Shown here: in pieces, positions 25,318-32,671 of the stretch
Layout: each line of letters opens with the position of its first letter
How positions within the stretch are numbered: position 1 is the first letter of the stretch
Position numbers and translations under genes: made by a program
The notes under the pieces: generated by a model
Database searches by the model: none
Told to the model about the DNA's origin: nothing
The model's input: the letters and a program-made list of their open reading frames with translations, nothing else
Source of the DNA: Bacillota bacterium
GTDB lineage: Bacteria; Bacillota; UBA4882; UBA8346
Direction: 5' to 3'
DNA length: 53,795 nucleotides
Assembly (NCBI GenBank): GCA_012735315.1
Contig: JAAYHS010000079.1
Coordinates: 1 to 53,795 of the forward strand

Positions 25318-26310
25318 TCACAGCGCCGTAATCTCCACCACCGCCAACTCCAGTTCCAACCGGGGTTCCCTACGGCCGGTCTTGATCCGGTAATCCGCTT
25401 CCAGCAGGCGGCTTAATATCTTTTGCAGTTCGGGCAAGGTGAAAAAACGCGCCTGGTTAAAACTTTTTTCAGCCACGAAAGGTTTGATTCCCAAAAAATC
25501 AGCCAGAATCCGGGGAGTCATTCCCCTTTTTTGGGCCTCCAAGGCGGCGGCGATATTCCGGAACTGCCGCGACAGGGTAGCCAGTATTTTCAATTCGTTT
25601 TCACCGGAGTTCAGCAGTTCTTCCAAACGCGGCAGTCCCAAACACGGATTTCGGGCGGCCACCGCGTCGATCAATCCGAAGATATCCGGTTCCGGTTCGC
25701 CCGGCAGCAGCGCCTCCAAATCCTTATCGGCCAATTTTCGATTATTACCCGCGAAGGTATGCAACTTCTCGAGTTCGGTTTTGATCCGGAGCGAATCATG
25801 GTCGGACCTTTCACAAATTAGCCGGGCTTGTTCCGGAGTCAGTTCCAAACCCATTTTCTGCGCCCGTTGTTTGACCCAAACCGGCAGATCGGCTTTGGCC
25901 AATTGACTGCAATCAACCGGCGGAAGATGTTTCCGCAGTTCCTGACTGCTCTTTTTCCTGGCGTCAAGCTTCAGGGCGGAGACAAACAAATGGACTCCTT
26001 GGGGCAATTGAGCGAATTTTTCCAAGAGAACTGCCTCGATCGCGGCGGAAGCGTTTTCAAATTCGTCAAGCCAAATAAGGCGGGTGTTTCCAAATAACGA
26101 ACCCGTCTCCAGATGGGCGGTTAATTCCTCCGGCGCGACCGTCCCGGCGTTAATCCGGGTAAAATTAAATTCCCGTTCCGCGGAGGGCAGCATTTTAAGG
26201 GCGACGGCCTCCAGCAGTTCTTCATGGAAAAGCCGCTCCTCGCCCAATAATAAATAGGCCGGAAGCAGCCGTCCCTCATTTAATTGTTTTAAAAATTCCG
26301 CTCGCGTCAT
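25318..26310 (-). CDS. holA: DNA polymerase III subunit delta HolA
   Basis: HolA is the delta subunit of the clamp loader and opens the beta clamp. The 330-aa product has the family N-terminus (LLPAYLLLGEERLFHEELLE), NFTRINAGTV, LIWLDEFENA, the middle region with EPDIFGLIDAVAARNPCLGL, and a C-terminal helical domain (ILATLSRQFRNIAAALEAQK, FFTLPELQKILSRLLEADYR, LELELAVVEIT). Length is standard. Its ATG overlaps the comEC stop (ATGA), so it ends the comEA-comEC-holA operon, a common Firmicutes arrangement. The usual downstream rpsT is absent. Confidence 0.96.
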   Translation of the reverse strand: MTRAEFLKQLNEGRLLPAYLLLGEERLFHEELLEAVALKMLPSAEREFNFTRINAGTVAPEELTAHLETGSLFGNTRLIWLDEFENASAAIEAVLLEKFAQLPQGVHLFVSALKLDARKKSSQELRKHLPPVDCSQLAKADLPVWVKQRAQKMGLELTPEQARLICERSDHDSLRIKTELEKLHTFAGNNRKLADKDLEALLPGEPEPDIFGLIDAVAARNPCLGLPRLEELLNSGENELKILATLSRQFRNIAAALEAQKRGMTPRILADFLGIKPFVAEKSFNQARFFTLPELQKILSRLLEADYRIKTGRREPRLELELAVVEITAL

Positions 26311-28649
26311 CTTTTACCATCCTTAGTCGTTCTGATCAGGATCCGTTCCCGGTAAACCCGGCAATCAATGTTCCCCCGGTAATCGGTACGGAAAACCTTG
26401 GCTCCCAAGGAGCGCAACCGGTTAAGCGTCGCCGCGCCCGGGTGCCCGTACCGGTTGTCCGCGCCGACCGAAATCATGGCCAGTCCCGGTTTAATCTGGG
26501 TCAAAAAAGGAACCCCGCCGGCATAATCGCTGCCGTGATGGCCCACTTTCAATAGCGCGGCGCGGAGCCGGTGAGGGGACCCTTTTAAGAGCAATTCTTC
26601 GCCTTTAAAGGACAAATCTCCTGTCAACAACAGCCGGATTTTTCCGAAGTTGATCAGCAGCACCACCGAACGATCGTTTTCCGACTCAAGGTCTGGGGCC
26701 TCAAGAACTTCCAGAGTGGCGCCCTTCCCCAACTCAAAGCTCATCCCTTTGGCAACGGTTTGCCGTTGACCAAGGGGGTAGTCAAACGCAGCCGCGAACG
26801 CCGCGTGGGCCCGATTATTTCCGGGAGGCGGCAAAAAAACGGTATTGGCCGGAACTTCTTTTAGTACTTCGATGATTCCGCCCCAGTGATCCCGGTGGTA
26901 ATGGGTGAGAAAAACCCGCTCTAAGCGCAGGATTCCGTTTTGGCGCAAATATGGAAGAATCACCCGTCGGCCTCGCCCTACGTCGCCGCCGTCAACCATA
27001 GTGTATCGCCCGTTGGGCGCTTTGATTAAGATCGCGTCCCCTTGTCCCACATCCAAAAAGACGATTTGGAGATAATCGCCTTGATAATTAAAATAATTAG
27101 TCCATACGAGCAGATTCAAAAAAACCAATACCCCTAGCGCCACCGGCCCTGCTTTAAATTGGCGTTTTCTCCGGTCCAAAAGATTCGGACGCAGCGCGTC
27201 GAGGAGAAGCGCCAGACCGAGATAATACCCAATCAACCAAGGCCAGGGCCATGAAGGCGACCAAGAGGCGGCCCAGGGCAATTCCCCGGAATAATTAATA
27301 AAACCGCGCATCAGGTTCAAAAGGGAGTCGATGGCGATCAAGACCTGCCGGCCCAACCACGGCCAAATATTCCCCAGCGTCTCTCCGGCCAAACCGCCGA
27401 TTACCGCGATTTCACCGGGTATGATCAGGATAATATTGGCGAGTGGAGCTATCCAGGAAATCAACTGAAAATAATTGACCAACAACGGCGCGATCATGAG
27501 CTGAGCGCTGAGAGAAGCCAACAACGCCTTCCAGATCAGGCCTGAGTACTTGCGCCGCGCCGGGAAGTACTCCTCCAACAGCGGATAAAGGCAACTGACG
27601 CCGAAGGTGGCTGCAAAAGTCAATTGGAATGAGAGGTCGAATAGATGGCAAGGATTCATGATTAATAAGGTGAGCGCGGCCAGGCTCAACCGGTTTAGCG
27701 GGAGATCGCTGACCCGTAATAAATCGGCGATTTGGACGATCATCAACATGATTCCCGCCCGGAGCGTCGGCGGGTCCATTCCGGTCATCATGATGTAAAA
27801 CCAAACGCCGCCGCCTAGGAGTATTATTCGCAACCGTTTCGGCGCCCGGCATAAACCGAGCAGCAAGTTGATGGTTAAGGCAATAAAGCCGACATGCATT
27901 CCGGAAACGGATAACAGGTGAATCGTGCTGGTGCGCCGCAGATTATTCAAAAAACGGCTATCCTCATCGGCTAGAGGGTCCCCGAATACTATCCCGTGCA
28001 ATAGTCGGAGATTGACCGGTTCCAAAACGGCGGCCCCGAACCGCGTCAGCTTTTGCCTGACCAGATCGCCCCAGATCAATGGAGCGGGCAGGCCAAAACC
28101 CGACTGAAAAACGGGCGTCTCCGCGATCGAAATCAGACCGGTGATCCCGTCGATCTCCGAATAGTCCGGAATCCCCCTCGGTTTGGCAGTGATCGCCTGA
28201 AACTTGCCCTCGATTTTTACGCGCCGTCCATACCAATCGTCGGAATGAACCTCTTTAACAAACCCGATCAAACTTCCCCGAGGTTGTTCCTTCCGGACCG
28301 AACCGTCATCATCCGGCCGGATCACAAACCAATAACCGGTCCGGCCGGCTCTCGGCCGGGAGACGATCGTCCCGGAAACGGCGATCTTTTTTTGGTGAAA
28401 AGATTGGTTATACTCCAGTTGACGGTGATATTCGACGCGGCTCATGCTGAACCAGAAACCGCCCGCGAGAATGCAACAGATTAAAAATAGCCGGTCCCAG
28501 GCGCGTCCGTAAAGGCTCAGGATGGCGGCAACAGCGCCCAAAACGATTCCGGCAAACAGCCAAACCAAAGGCAGGCTTAAGGTTAACGCGGCGATAATTA
28601 TCCCGGCGCAACAGGCGATACAGACATGGACATTATGCGGCGCTTTCAT
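26307..28649 (-). CDS. comEC: DNA internalization protein ComEC
   Basis: ComEC is the membrane channel that takes up single-stranded DNA. The 780-aa product has an N-terminal DUF4131/OB-like part, the polytopic Competence domain (LLHGIVFGDPL, TIHLLSVSGMHVGFIALTIN, YIMMTGMDPPTLRAGIMLMI) and a C-terminal metallo-beta-lactamase-like domain with VFLDVGQGDAILIKAPNGR, FLTHYHRDHWGGI (HxHxDH-type), LLTGDLS and LKVGHHGSDYA. Length is typical. It overlaps comEA and holA by 4 nt each. Confidence 0.96.
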   Translation of the reverse strand: MKAPHNVHVCIACCAGIIIAALTLSLPLVWLFAGIVLGAVAAILSLYGRAWDRLFLICCILAGGFWFSMSRVEYHRQLEYNQSFHQKKIAVSGTIVSRPRAGRTGYWFVIRPDDDGSVRKEQPRGSLIGFVKEVHSDDWYGRRVKIEGKFQAITAKPRGIPDYSEIDGITGLISIAETPVFQSGFGLPAPLIWGDLVRQKLTRFGAAVLEPVNLRLLHGIVFGDPLADEDSRFLNNLRRTSTIHLLSVSGMHVGFIALTINLLLGLCRAPKRLRIILLGGGVWFYIMMTGMDPPTLRAGIMLMIVQIADLLRVSDLPLNRLSLAALTLLIMNPCHLFDLSFQLTFAATFGVSCLYPLLEEYFPARRKYSGLIWKALLASLSAQLMIAPLLVNYFQLISWIAPLANIILIIPGEIAVIGGLAGETLGNIWPWLGRQVLIAIDSLLNLMRGFINYSGELPWAASWSPSWPWPWLIGYYLGLALLLDALRPNLLDRRKRQFKAGPVALGVLVFLNLLVWTNYFNYQGDYLQIVFLDVGQGDAILIKAPNGRYTMVDGGDVGRGRRVILPYLRQNGILRLERVFLTHYHRDHWGGIIEVLKEVPANTVFLPPPGNNRAHAAFAAAFDYPLGQRQTVAKGMSFELGKGATLEVLEAPDLESENDRSVVLLINFGKIRLLLTGDLSFKGEELLLKGSPHRLRAALLKVGHHGSDYAGGVPFLTQIKPGLAMISVGADNRYGHPGAATLNRLRSLGAKVFRTDYRGNIDCRVYRERILIRTTKDGKR

Positions 28650-29242
28650 TTAACAAAGAGATACTCCCGGAACTGTTCCAGTTTGACCGCGCCGATGCCG
28701 GATACTTTTCCCAACTCCTCATAGCTGCCGAATTTACCGTGTTCGGTCCGGTAGCGAATGATCCGCTCCGCCAGCGCCGGACCAATCCCCGGCACGTTCT
28801 CCAATTCCGCGGCTGTAGCCTTGTTTAAATCATAGGGCCCTTGAGCAACTTTCGCCTTGGAAACATTCGAACCGGCAGTGGTCGAAGCGGTCTTGGGGCG
28901 AGCGGTTTTTAAGGGCGCCTCTCCTTTGCGGGGCACATAAATCTGTTCCCCGTCCAAAACATACTCCGCCAAGTTCACTTGATTGAGATCCCCTTCCGGG
29001 AGCGCTCCCCCCGCCTGCCGCAGCGCGTGGTATTTACGAGTCCCCGGTTTTAATTTGATGACTCCGGGTTCGGCCACTGCCCCGCACACATGGACGTAAA
29101 TGAATTCCTCTTCGGCGGTGGCCCGATACTCCTCGGCATACCCTTGATTTTCTCGTTTAAAATAGAGCAAAGCGCCGCCAAGCAACAGCGCCACCAAAAG
29201 TATCAAGGCGGCGATTCTTTGACGATGAGTAAATTCAAACAT
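28646..29242 (-). CDS. comEA: Competence DNA receptor ComEA
   Basis: ComEA binds incoming DNA outside the inner membrane and delivers it to ComEC. From ATG 29242 (AGGAG eight bases upstream) the product is 198 aa: a membrane anchor (IAALILLVALLLGGALLYF), an SLBB domain (YVHVCGAVAEPGVIKLKPG), a Pro/Lys linker, and a C-terminal double helix-hairpin-helix (YDLNKATAAELENVPGIGPA, EELGKVSGIGAVKLEQFREY). It is followed by comEC and holA with overlaps. Confidence 0.95.
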   Translation of the reverse strand: MFEFTHRQRIAALILLVALLLGGALLYFKRENQGYAEEYRATAEEEFIYVHVCGAVAEPGVIKLKPGTRKYHALRQAGGALPEGDLNQVNLAEYVLDGEQIYVPRKGEAPLKTARPKTASTTAGSNVSKAKVAQGPYDLNKATAAELENVPGIGPALAERIIRYRTEHGKFGSYEELGKVSGIGAVKLEQFREYLFVK

Positions 29243-29399
29243 GCCCATCACTCCTAAATAACGGTAAAAATGTTATTCGTTACTTTCCGTTTTTTCCCTT
29301 CTAATACCCTTAAAAAATGTTATGTTATATTTAAAACGTTTTTTTACAGGTAAATCCCATTACGAAAATGAACCCGGAAACAAAAATTTTTTATTTTAA

Positions 29400-29526
29400 G
29401 GTATAAAACCGGGCTAAATTGTCAATCATATAACTGCTCCTTGGAAAGAGACTAATAGATTCTCTCTTTCACGTCGGAGTGAAGCGAGCCGGAATTTAAC
29501 AAATTCACCGGCTCGCTTCTTTTTAA
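29400..29526 (+). ncRNA. Putative small RNA with intrinsic terminator
   Basis: On the plus strand a TATAAA box (29402-29407) without a clear -35 is followed by a stem GAAAGAGA/TCTCTTTC (about 29443-29470) and then a strong terminator hairpin at 29481-29519 with a T-run. No ORF upstream on this strand could use that terminator, because comEA and the genes beyond run the other way. A short independent RNA of about 100-115 nt is the simplest reading; a premature-termination leader for the hydrolase gene at 29777 is the alternative. I could not assign it to a known RNA family. Confidence 0.35.
29481..29524 (+). terminator. Strong intrinsic terminator
   Basis: GAAGCGAGCCGG (29481-29492) pairs perfectly with CCGGCTCGCTTC (29508-29519). 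An inner AATTT/AAATT extends the stem, and TTTTT follows on the plus strand. The reverse strand lacks a U-run after the stem. Confidence 0.75.
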
Positions 29527-29689
29527 ATCCAATTTCCGTCGCGGTTACCGCTCAATAACCTGGCAAATTGTTGCTTGTTATCCTCGATTTACAGCTGGTT
29601 TCCGCATAACTCCCATGTTATACTTGAAGCGCCGCTCGTCCACCCCGGCCTACAGGGGCACGCGGAAGGATGAAAATCGGTTTTTTACT

Positions 29690-29740
29690 CTATGTCTCCG
29701 CGTCTTCGTGGTTATTGGCCACAGAGACACAGAGGCATGG
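29690..29740. repeat. Intergenic inverted repeat of the CCACAGAGACACAGAGG type
   Basis: A 22-nt arm (29690-29711) can pair with 29719-29740 around a short loop. Sixteen positions are Watson-Crick, and every mismatch is a C/T change that stays pairable as G-U in one RNA strand. Similar text (TCTCCGTGCCTTCGTGTCT) recurs at about 41249-41267. The rest of 29527-29689 shows no gene. Confidence 0.5.
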
Positions 29741-29776
29741 AGAAATCATTTTTAAAAGGAAAAGGAGTGATAGGAA

Positions 29777-30490
29777 TTGCTTAACGGTATTAGAAACAGT
29801 AAACCGGCTAAACTAATTTCCGGCTTAATGCTGGCGAGTATAATCCTATCATTTTACGGCGGTATCTTAAGTTTTTCAGCCTTAAATACAGCTAATAACC
29901 GGTCCGGACCAGTAATTAAAACCTCATCTAAAACCTTGACCGGTCAAAAACAAAAAGCATTAACGGTCGCCAATAGGCCAATCCCTAATGAACAAACCGG
30001 TTTGGAGCAATCATCTTCATATTCAGTTTCAAACAGAGAATCCCAACCGCCGGTTCAGAAGAATAAAATTGCCTGGAAACCGGTCCCAAATGCTCAACAG
30101 TCTAAACAGACCGGATCTCCCAACCCTAAATCCGGTCCTAATGTTGATCTTTATCTTTTGGCAAGGGTAATTTATGCCGAAGCGAGAGGGGAACCATTTC
30201 AAGGACAAGTCGCAGTAGGCGCTGTTTTGCTGAATAGACTTAAGGACGCACGTTTTCCGAAAAGTCTGGCTCAGATAATTTTTAAACAGGGCGAATTTTG
30301 TACGGTACGTGACGGTCAGATCTGGAAAACTCCCGACCGGCAAGCCTTGCAAGCGGCCCGGTTGGCGGCGGCCGGCTGGGATCCAACCGGCGGCGCTCTC
30401 TATTTTTATAACCCGGCTAAAACCACTTCGCGTTGGATCTGGTCACGGCCGATAGTGAATCGGATCGGCAATCATAATTTCGCAATCTAA
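29777..30490 (+). CDS. SleB-type cell wall hydrolase (Hydrolase_2)
   Basis: The 237-aa product has a signal-anchor helix (LISGLMLASIILSFYGGILS), a Ser/Pro/Gln-rich linker to about residue 120, and a C-terminal SleB/CwlJ catalytic domain: LLARVIYAEARGEPFQGQVA, VGAVLLNRLKDARFPKSL, and GALYFYNPAKTTSRWIWSRP. The Glu in YAEARGE is the expected catalytic residue. SleB enzymes cleave spore-cortex muramic-lactam peptidoglycan during germination; an N-terminal PG-binding repeat as in SleB itself is absent, so vegetative wall turnover is also possible. The start is TTG after AAAAGGAG. It is a single-gene unit closed by a perfect terminator. Confidence 0.88.
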   Translation: MLNGIRNSKPAKLISGLMLASIILSFYGGILSFSALNTANNRSGPVIKTSSKTLTGQKQKALTVANRPIPNEQTGLEQSSSYSVSNRESQPPVQKNKIAWKPVPNAQQSKQTGSPNPKSGPNVDLYLLARVIYAEARGEPFQGQVAVGAVLLNRLKDARFPKSLAQIIFKQGEFCTVRDGQIWKTPDRQALQAARLAAAGWDPTGGALYFYNPAKTTSRWIWSRPIVNRIGNHNFAI

Positions 30491-30525
30491 AAGGGCTGTT
30501 GCAAAAAGTTTGCAACAGCCCTTTT
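30489..30525 (+). terminator. Intrinsic terminator after the SleB-like gene
   Basis: A 17-bp perfect stem, AAAAGGGCTGTTGCAAA (30489-30505) with TTTGCAACAGCCCTTTT (30509-30525), has a 3-nt loop and begins at the stop codon. Confidence 0.85.
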
Positions 30526-30589
30526 ATTGACAAGAAATAACCATCCCATTCAAAACCTGAATGATTATTAAATTAAGTTTAAATTTTCT

Positions 30590-30618
30590 TTTAGCTTAGC
30601 TTTAATACATGTTATAAT
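30590..30618 (+). promoter_or_regulatory. Putative promoter of the secreted-protein gene
   Basis: TTTAGC (30590-30595), 17 nt and a perfect TATAAT (30613-30618) lie about 98 nt before the start of the gene at 30716. A short AATACC/GGTATT stem follows immediately in the leader. Confidence 0.5.
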
Positions 30619-30715
30619 AATACCATAAAAAAAGGTATTAAACCGGTTGGTAAGGGACGGCGTTTCTTCAATATCACATCTATACCACCCATCGTATCAA
30701 GGAGGATCAGCCAGC

Positions 30716-31450
30716 ATGAAGAAAACTCCGGCTTCAATTTTAATAATGTTGATGATTCTAATAATCTTAAACGTTGGCGCCGCCGGTTCCGATTCAAAAA
30801 CAATCAGGCTCCCTGATAATTATAAAGGAACGGCCGGCATCAAGGTTAACGGCGTCTATCATTATTTGAGCAGCGAGTTGGAACCGGAGGCGGCTACTGA
30901 ATATTCTTATCGGGAAACTTTTGATCAAGAGGCTCAAATCAACGCTCTCCTCGGCAACAATTACTTGGTGTACATACCTTCCATCGAAAAACCCTTGGTT
31001 ACCGGAACGGTAGAATACAATCATCACACTTATCAAAACGGTCGGAAAATAATTACCAACATCGCCCCGCCTCAGAACATTAACGCTCAAAACTTCCGGG
31101 AAGCCGTCGGTCTTTATCTTAATCCGGTGAAAAAAACTTATACCATATCGCTGGTATTAGGTGCCGATGGAGAATCCACCACCTTTGACAAGGCTACCGG
31201 AGAGGTAAAAAGCCGGACCAAAAAAAGGTTTGAATTGGAAAAAATCGAGCTCACTCTTCCCCTTCCCCGAGATCTATCCGTTTTAAAAGGGAGAAAATTA
31301 ATAACCGGCGCGGTAGATACCCCTAATGATTCGCGCCGGGTTTTAAAAAATCAAAAGACGATTGAAGTTACTTGGGAATTTATCGCTTCCGCCGAGTCGG
31401 TGGAAATTCCCCCACAAATAATCGAGCAAATTGAACAAGACGCTAAATAG
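30716..31450 (+). CDS. Secreted protein of unknown function
   Basis: I do not recognise this family. From ATG 30716 (GGAGG ten bases upstream) the product is 244 aa: a signal peptide (SILIMLMILIILNVGAAG) and then a mature, soluble, charged, probably beta-rich domain. Visible stretches include LPDNYKGTAGIKVNGVYHYL, NYLVYIPSIEKPLVTGTVEY and ELEKIELTLPLPRDLSVLKG. No cysteines, catalytic motif or repeat is evident. The upstream extension of the frame to 30647 lacks a start signal. It is a lone gene with its own promoter; no link to its neighbours is apparent. Confidence 0.8.
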   Translation: MKKTPASILIMLMILIILNVGAAGSDSKTIRLPDNYKGTAGIKVNGVYHYLSSELEPEAATEYSYRETFDQEAQINALLGNNYLVYIPSIEKPLVTGTVEYNHHTYQNGRKIITNIAPPQNINAQNFREAVGLYLNPVKKTYTISLVLGADGESTTFDKATGEVKSRTKKRFELEKIELTLPLPRDLSVLKGRKLITGAVDTPNDSRRVLKNQKTIEVTWEFIASAESVEIPPQIIEQIEQDAK

Positions 31451-31506
31451 TATAATTAACTAACGGCTTTAAGCCCCCCTCAAAACAGACCTTTGTTTTC
31501 TGAAAG

Positions 31507-31638
31507 TTAAGTATCGTTTTCAATTCTTTCGATTACCCTTTCCCCCAAAGGCCGTACGGTTCGAATTCTCGTTTTACCATTATCGACGATAGTGATAATT
31601 GACTTGCCCACTTTTACTCTTAATTTTTCCGGTCTCAT
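31507..31638 (-). CDS. Small basic protein, 43 aa, unknown
   Basis: A 43-codon ORF starts at ATG 31638 just after a GGGGGG/GGGA-rich ribosome-binding region. It begins MRPEKLRVKVGKSIITIVDN and ends VIERIENDT. It is highly charged, with alternating hydrophobic residues suggesting a small beta-structure. A near-consensus promoter lies about 75 nt upstream, which favours real expression. No family is recognised. It is convergent with the secreted-protein gene. Confidence 0.5.
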   Translation of the reverse strand: MRPEKLRVKVGKSIITIVDNGKTRIRTVRPLGERVIERIENDT

Positions 31639-31711
31639 TCCCAATCCCCCCCTGTAAATATATAAATAATGGTTCGTTTTTATTTAATATAATTAATAAT
31701 TAACTATGTTA

Positions 31712-31740
31712 ATAATAACATATTATTATTGTTAGTGCAA
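31712..31740 (-). promoter_or_regulatory. Putative promoter for the 43-aa ORF
   Basis: On the minus strand TTGCAC (31740-31735), a 17-nt spacer and TATTAT (31717-31712) lie in an AT-rich stretch upstream of the small ORF. The sequence between 31741 and 31819 contains nothing else recognisable. Confidence 0.5.
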
Positions 31741-31819
31741 GAGTAGGTTAATCAAGTTCGACGGTGAATTTGCGATTGCGGATTCAGTGGTTTTATCAGT
31801 CATAATAATCATCCTTTTG

Positions 31820-32093
31820 CTAGTTTAATGGGTTATTGATGATATATTCACGGATGCGGTTTATTCGAGTTCGTCGCGGATAATATGTTCGTAATAATTG
31901 CGTTGCCAAACCGGGACACCGATACAACCCGCCCCATATCGTTCAAGATCATTTCGCCATTACTGATTTCACCAAATAAATGCAACCGGTCCTTGACGCA
32001 GATGGTGATGAAATACCACCCAGCCCGGGAATAATCATATCCTTGCAGACGGATGGAACGGCGATGGTGGATGGCGGGGTTGTACCGAGTCAT
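31820..32093 (-). pseudogene. Decayed REP-associated tyrosine transposase (RAYT, Y1_Tnp)
   Basis: ATG 32093 follows AGGAG and opens a frame with HHRRSIRLQGYDYSRAGWYF, ITICVKDRLHLFGEI and MILNDMGR, the N-terminal part of IS200-like RAYT transposases. The central part that carries the HxH and catalytic Tyr region is deleted. After the junction another frame reads VPVWQRNYYEHIIRDELE and a third reads NRIREYIINNPLN, the family's C-terminal end. At least one internal deletion and one frameshift have therefore occurred. It cannot be active. Such genes act on short palindromic repeats, and a palindrome patch exists at 39.5 kb. Confidence 0.85.
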
Positions 32094-32188
32094 ATCCTTC
32101 TCCTGTTTGGGGTTTCCATCGGCTTCCTGCAAAAACCTCTAAAAACCAACGCGCAAAGAATTACTCACTGTCACTAATTGTAAGTTCA

Positions 32189-32219
32189 ACAAAACAAAAA
32201 ACCAGCCTTGAGCTGGTTT
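32189..32219 (-). terminator. Terminator downstream of the tRNA genes
   Basis: On the minus strand AACCAGC and GCTGGTT flank a 5-nt loop, followed by TTTTGTTTTG, shortly after the 3' end of tRNA-Glu. Confidence 0.75.
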
Positions 32220-32230
32220 AACCTTTTTTA

Positions 32231-32306
32231 TGGTAGTCCCAACGGGAATCGCACCCGTGTCTCCGCCGTGAGAGGGCGGTGTCCTAGGCCTCTAGACGAT
32301 GGGACC
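32231..32306 (-). tRNA. tRNA-Glu (anticodon CUC)
   Basis: The 76-nt minus-strand sequence starts GGTCCCATCGTCTAGAGGCC and ends with the paired acceptor GGGACTACCA, with CCA encoded. The anticodon stem CCGCC/GGCGG encloses the loop CTCTCAC, giving CTC, which reads GAG. The T arm ACGGGTGCGATTCCCGT is intact. Confidence 0.95.
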
Positions 32307-32450
32307 AAATAAAGCGCAAAGGGAAAAGTGAAAAGGGTAAAACTTGTCTGGGTTGAATTTCTGTTTCCTTTTATATCTAGGACAATCGCTTAAAGGTTTA
32401 AAGGGTTTAATTTTACACTTTGACCTTTTCCCTTTTAACTTTTCTTTTCT

Positions 32451-32524
32451 TGGCTGGGGGAGAAGGACTCGAACCCTCGCTGACGGGGCCAGAACCCGTT
32501 GTCCTACCACTAGACGATCCCCCA
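32451..32524 (-). tRNA. tRNA-Gln (anticodon CUG)
   Basis: The 74-nt minus-strand sequence starts TGGGGGATCGTCTAGTGGTA and ends TCCCCCAGCCA, with CCA encoded. The anticodon stem ACGGG/CCCGT encloses TTCTGGC, giving CTG, which reads CAG. The first pair is U1-A72, typical of bacterial tRNA-Gln. It lies 144 nt before tRNA-Glu; the spacer has only purine/pyrimidine-rich imperfect repeats. Confidence 0.95.
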
Positions 32525-32537
32525 ACGCGCATATTAT

Positions 32538-32567
32538 ATTATACAGTTCCGCCAAACCCCGCGTCAA
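32538..32567 (-). promoter_or_regulatory. Promoter of the tRNA-Gln/tRNA-Glu unit
   Basis: On the minus strand TTGACG (32567-32562), 18 nt and TATAAT (32543-32538) lie immediately upstream of tRNA-Gln, with the start expected about 6 nt before the mature 5' end. A second overlapping TATAAT follows. Confidence 0.7.
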
Positions 32568-32671
32568 GCAAAAAATCTTAGCAAGTTCAGGACTTTTTGC
32601 CGTGACCAAGAAATTCCGCAACCTCTTCGTAAAAGTTATTCATAACCGACAACTAGATCATTTATTCATTA

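Noticed and set aside
29252-29530. Terminator leader considered as a T-box or known riboswitch
   Set aside because: No T-box sequence (AGGGTGGNACCGCG-like) or other conserved core found; reported only as an unassigned RNA.
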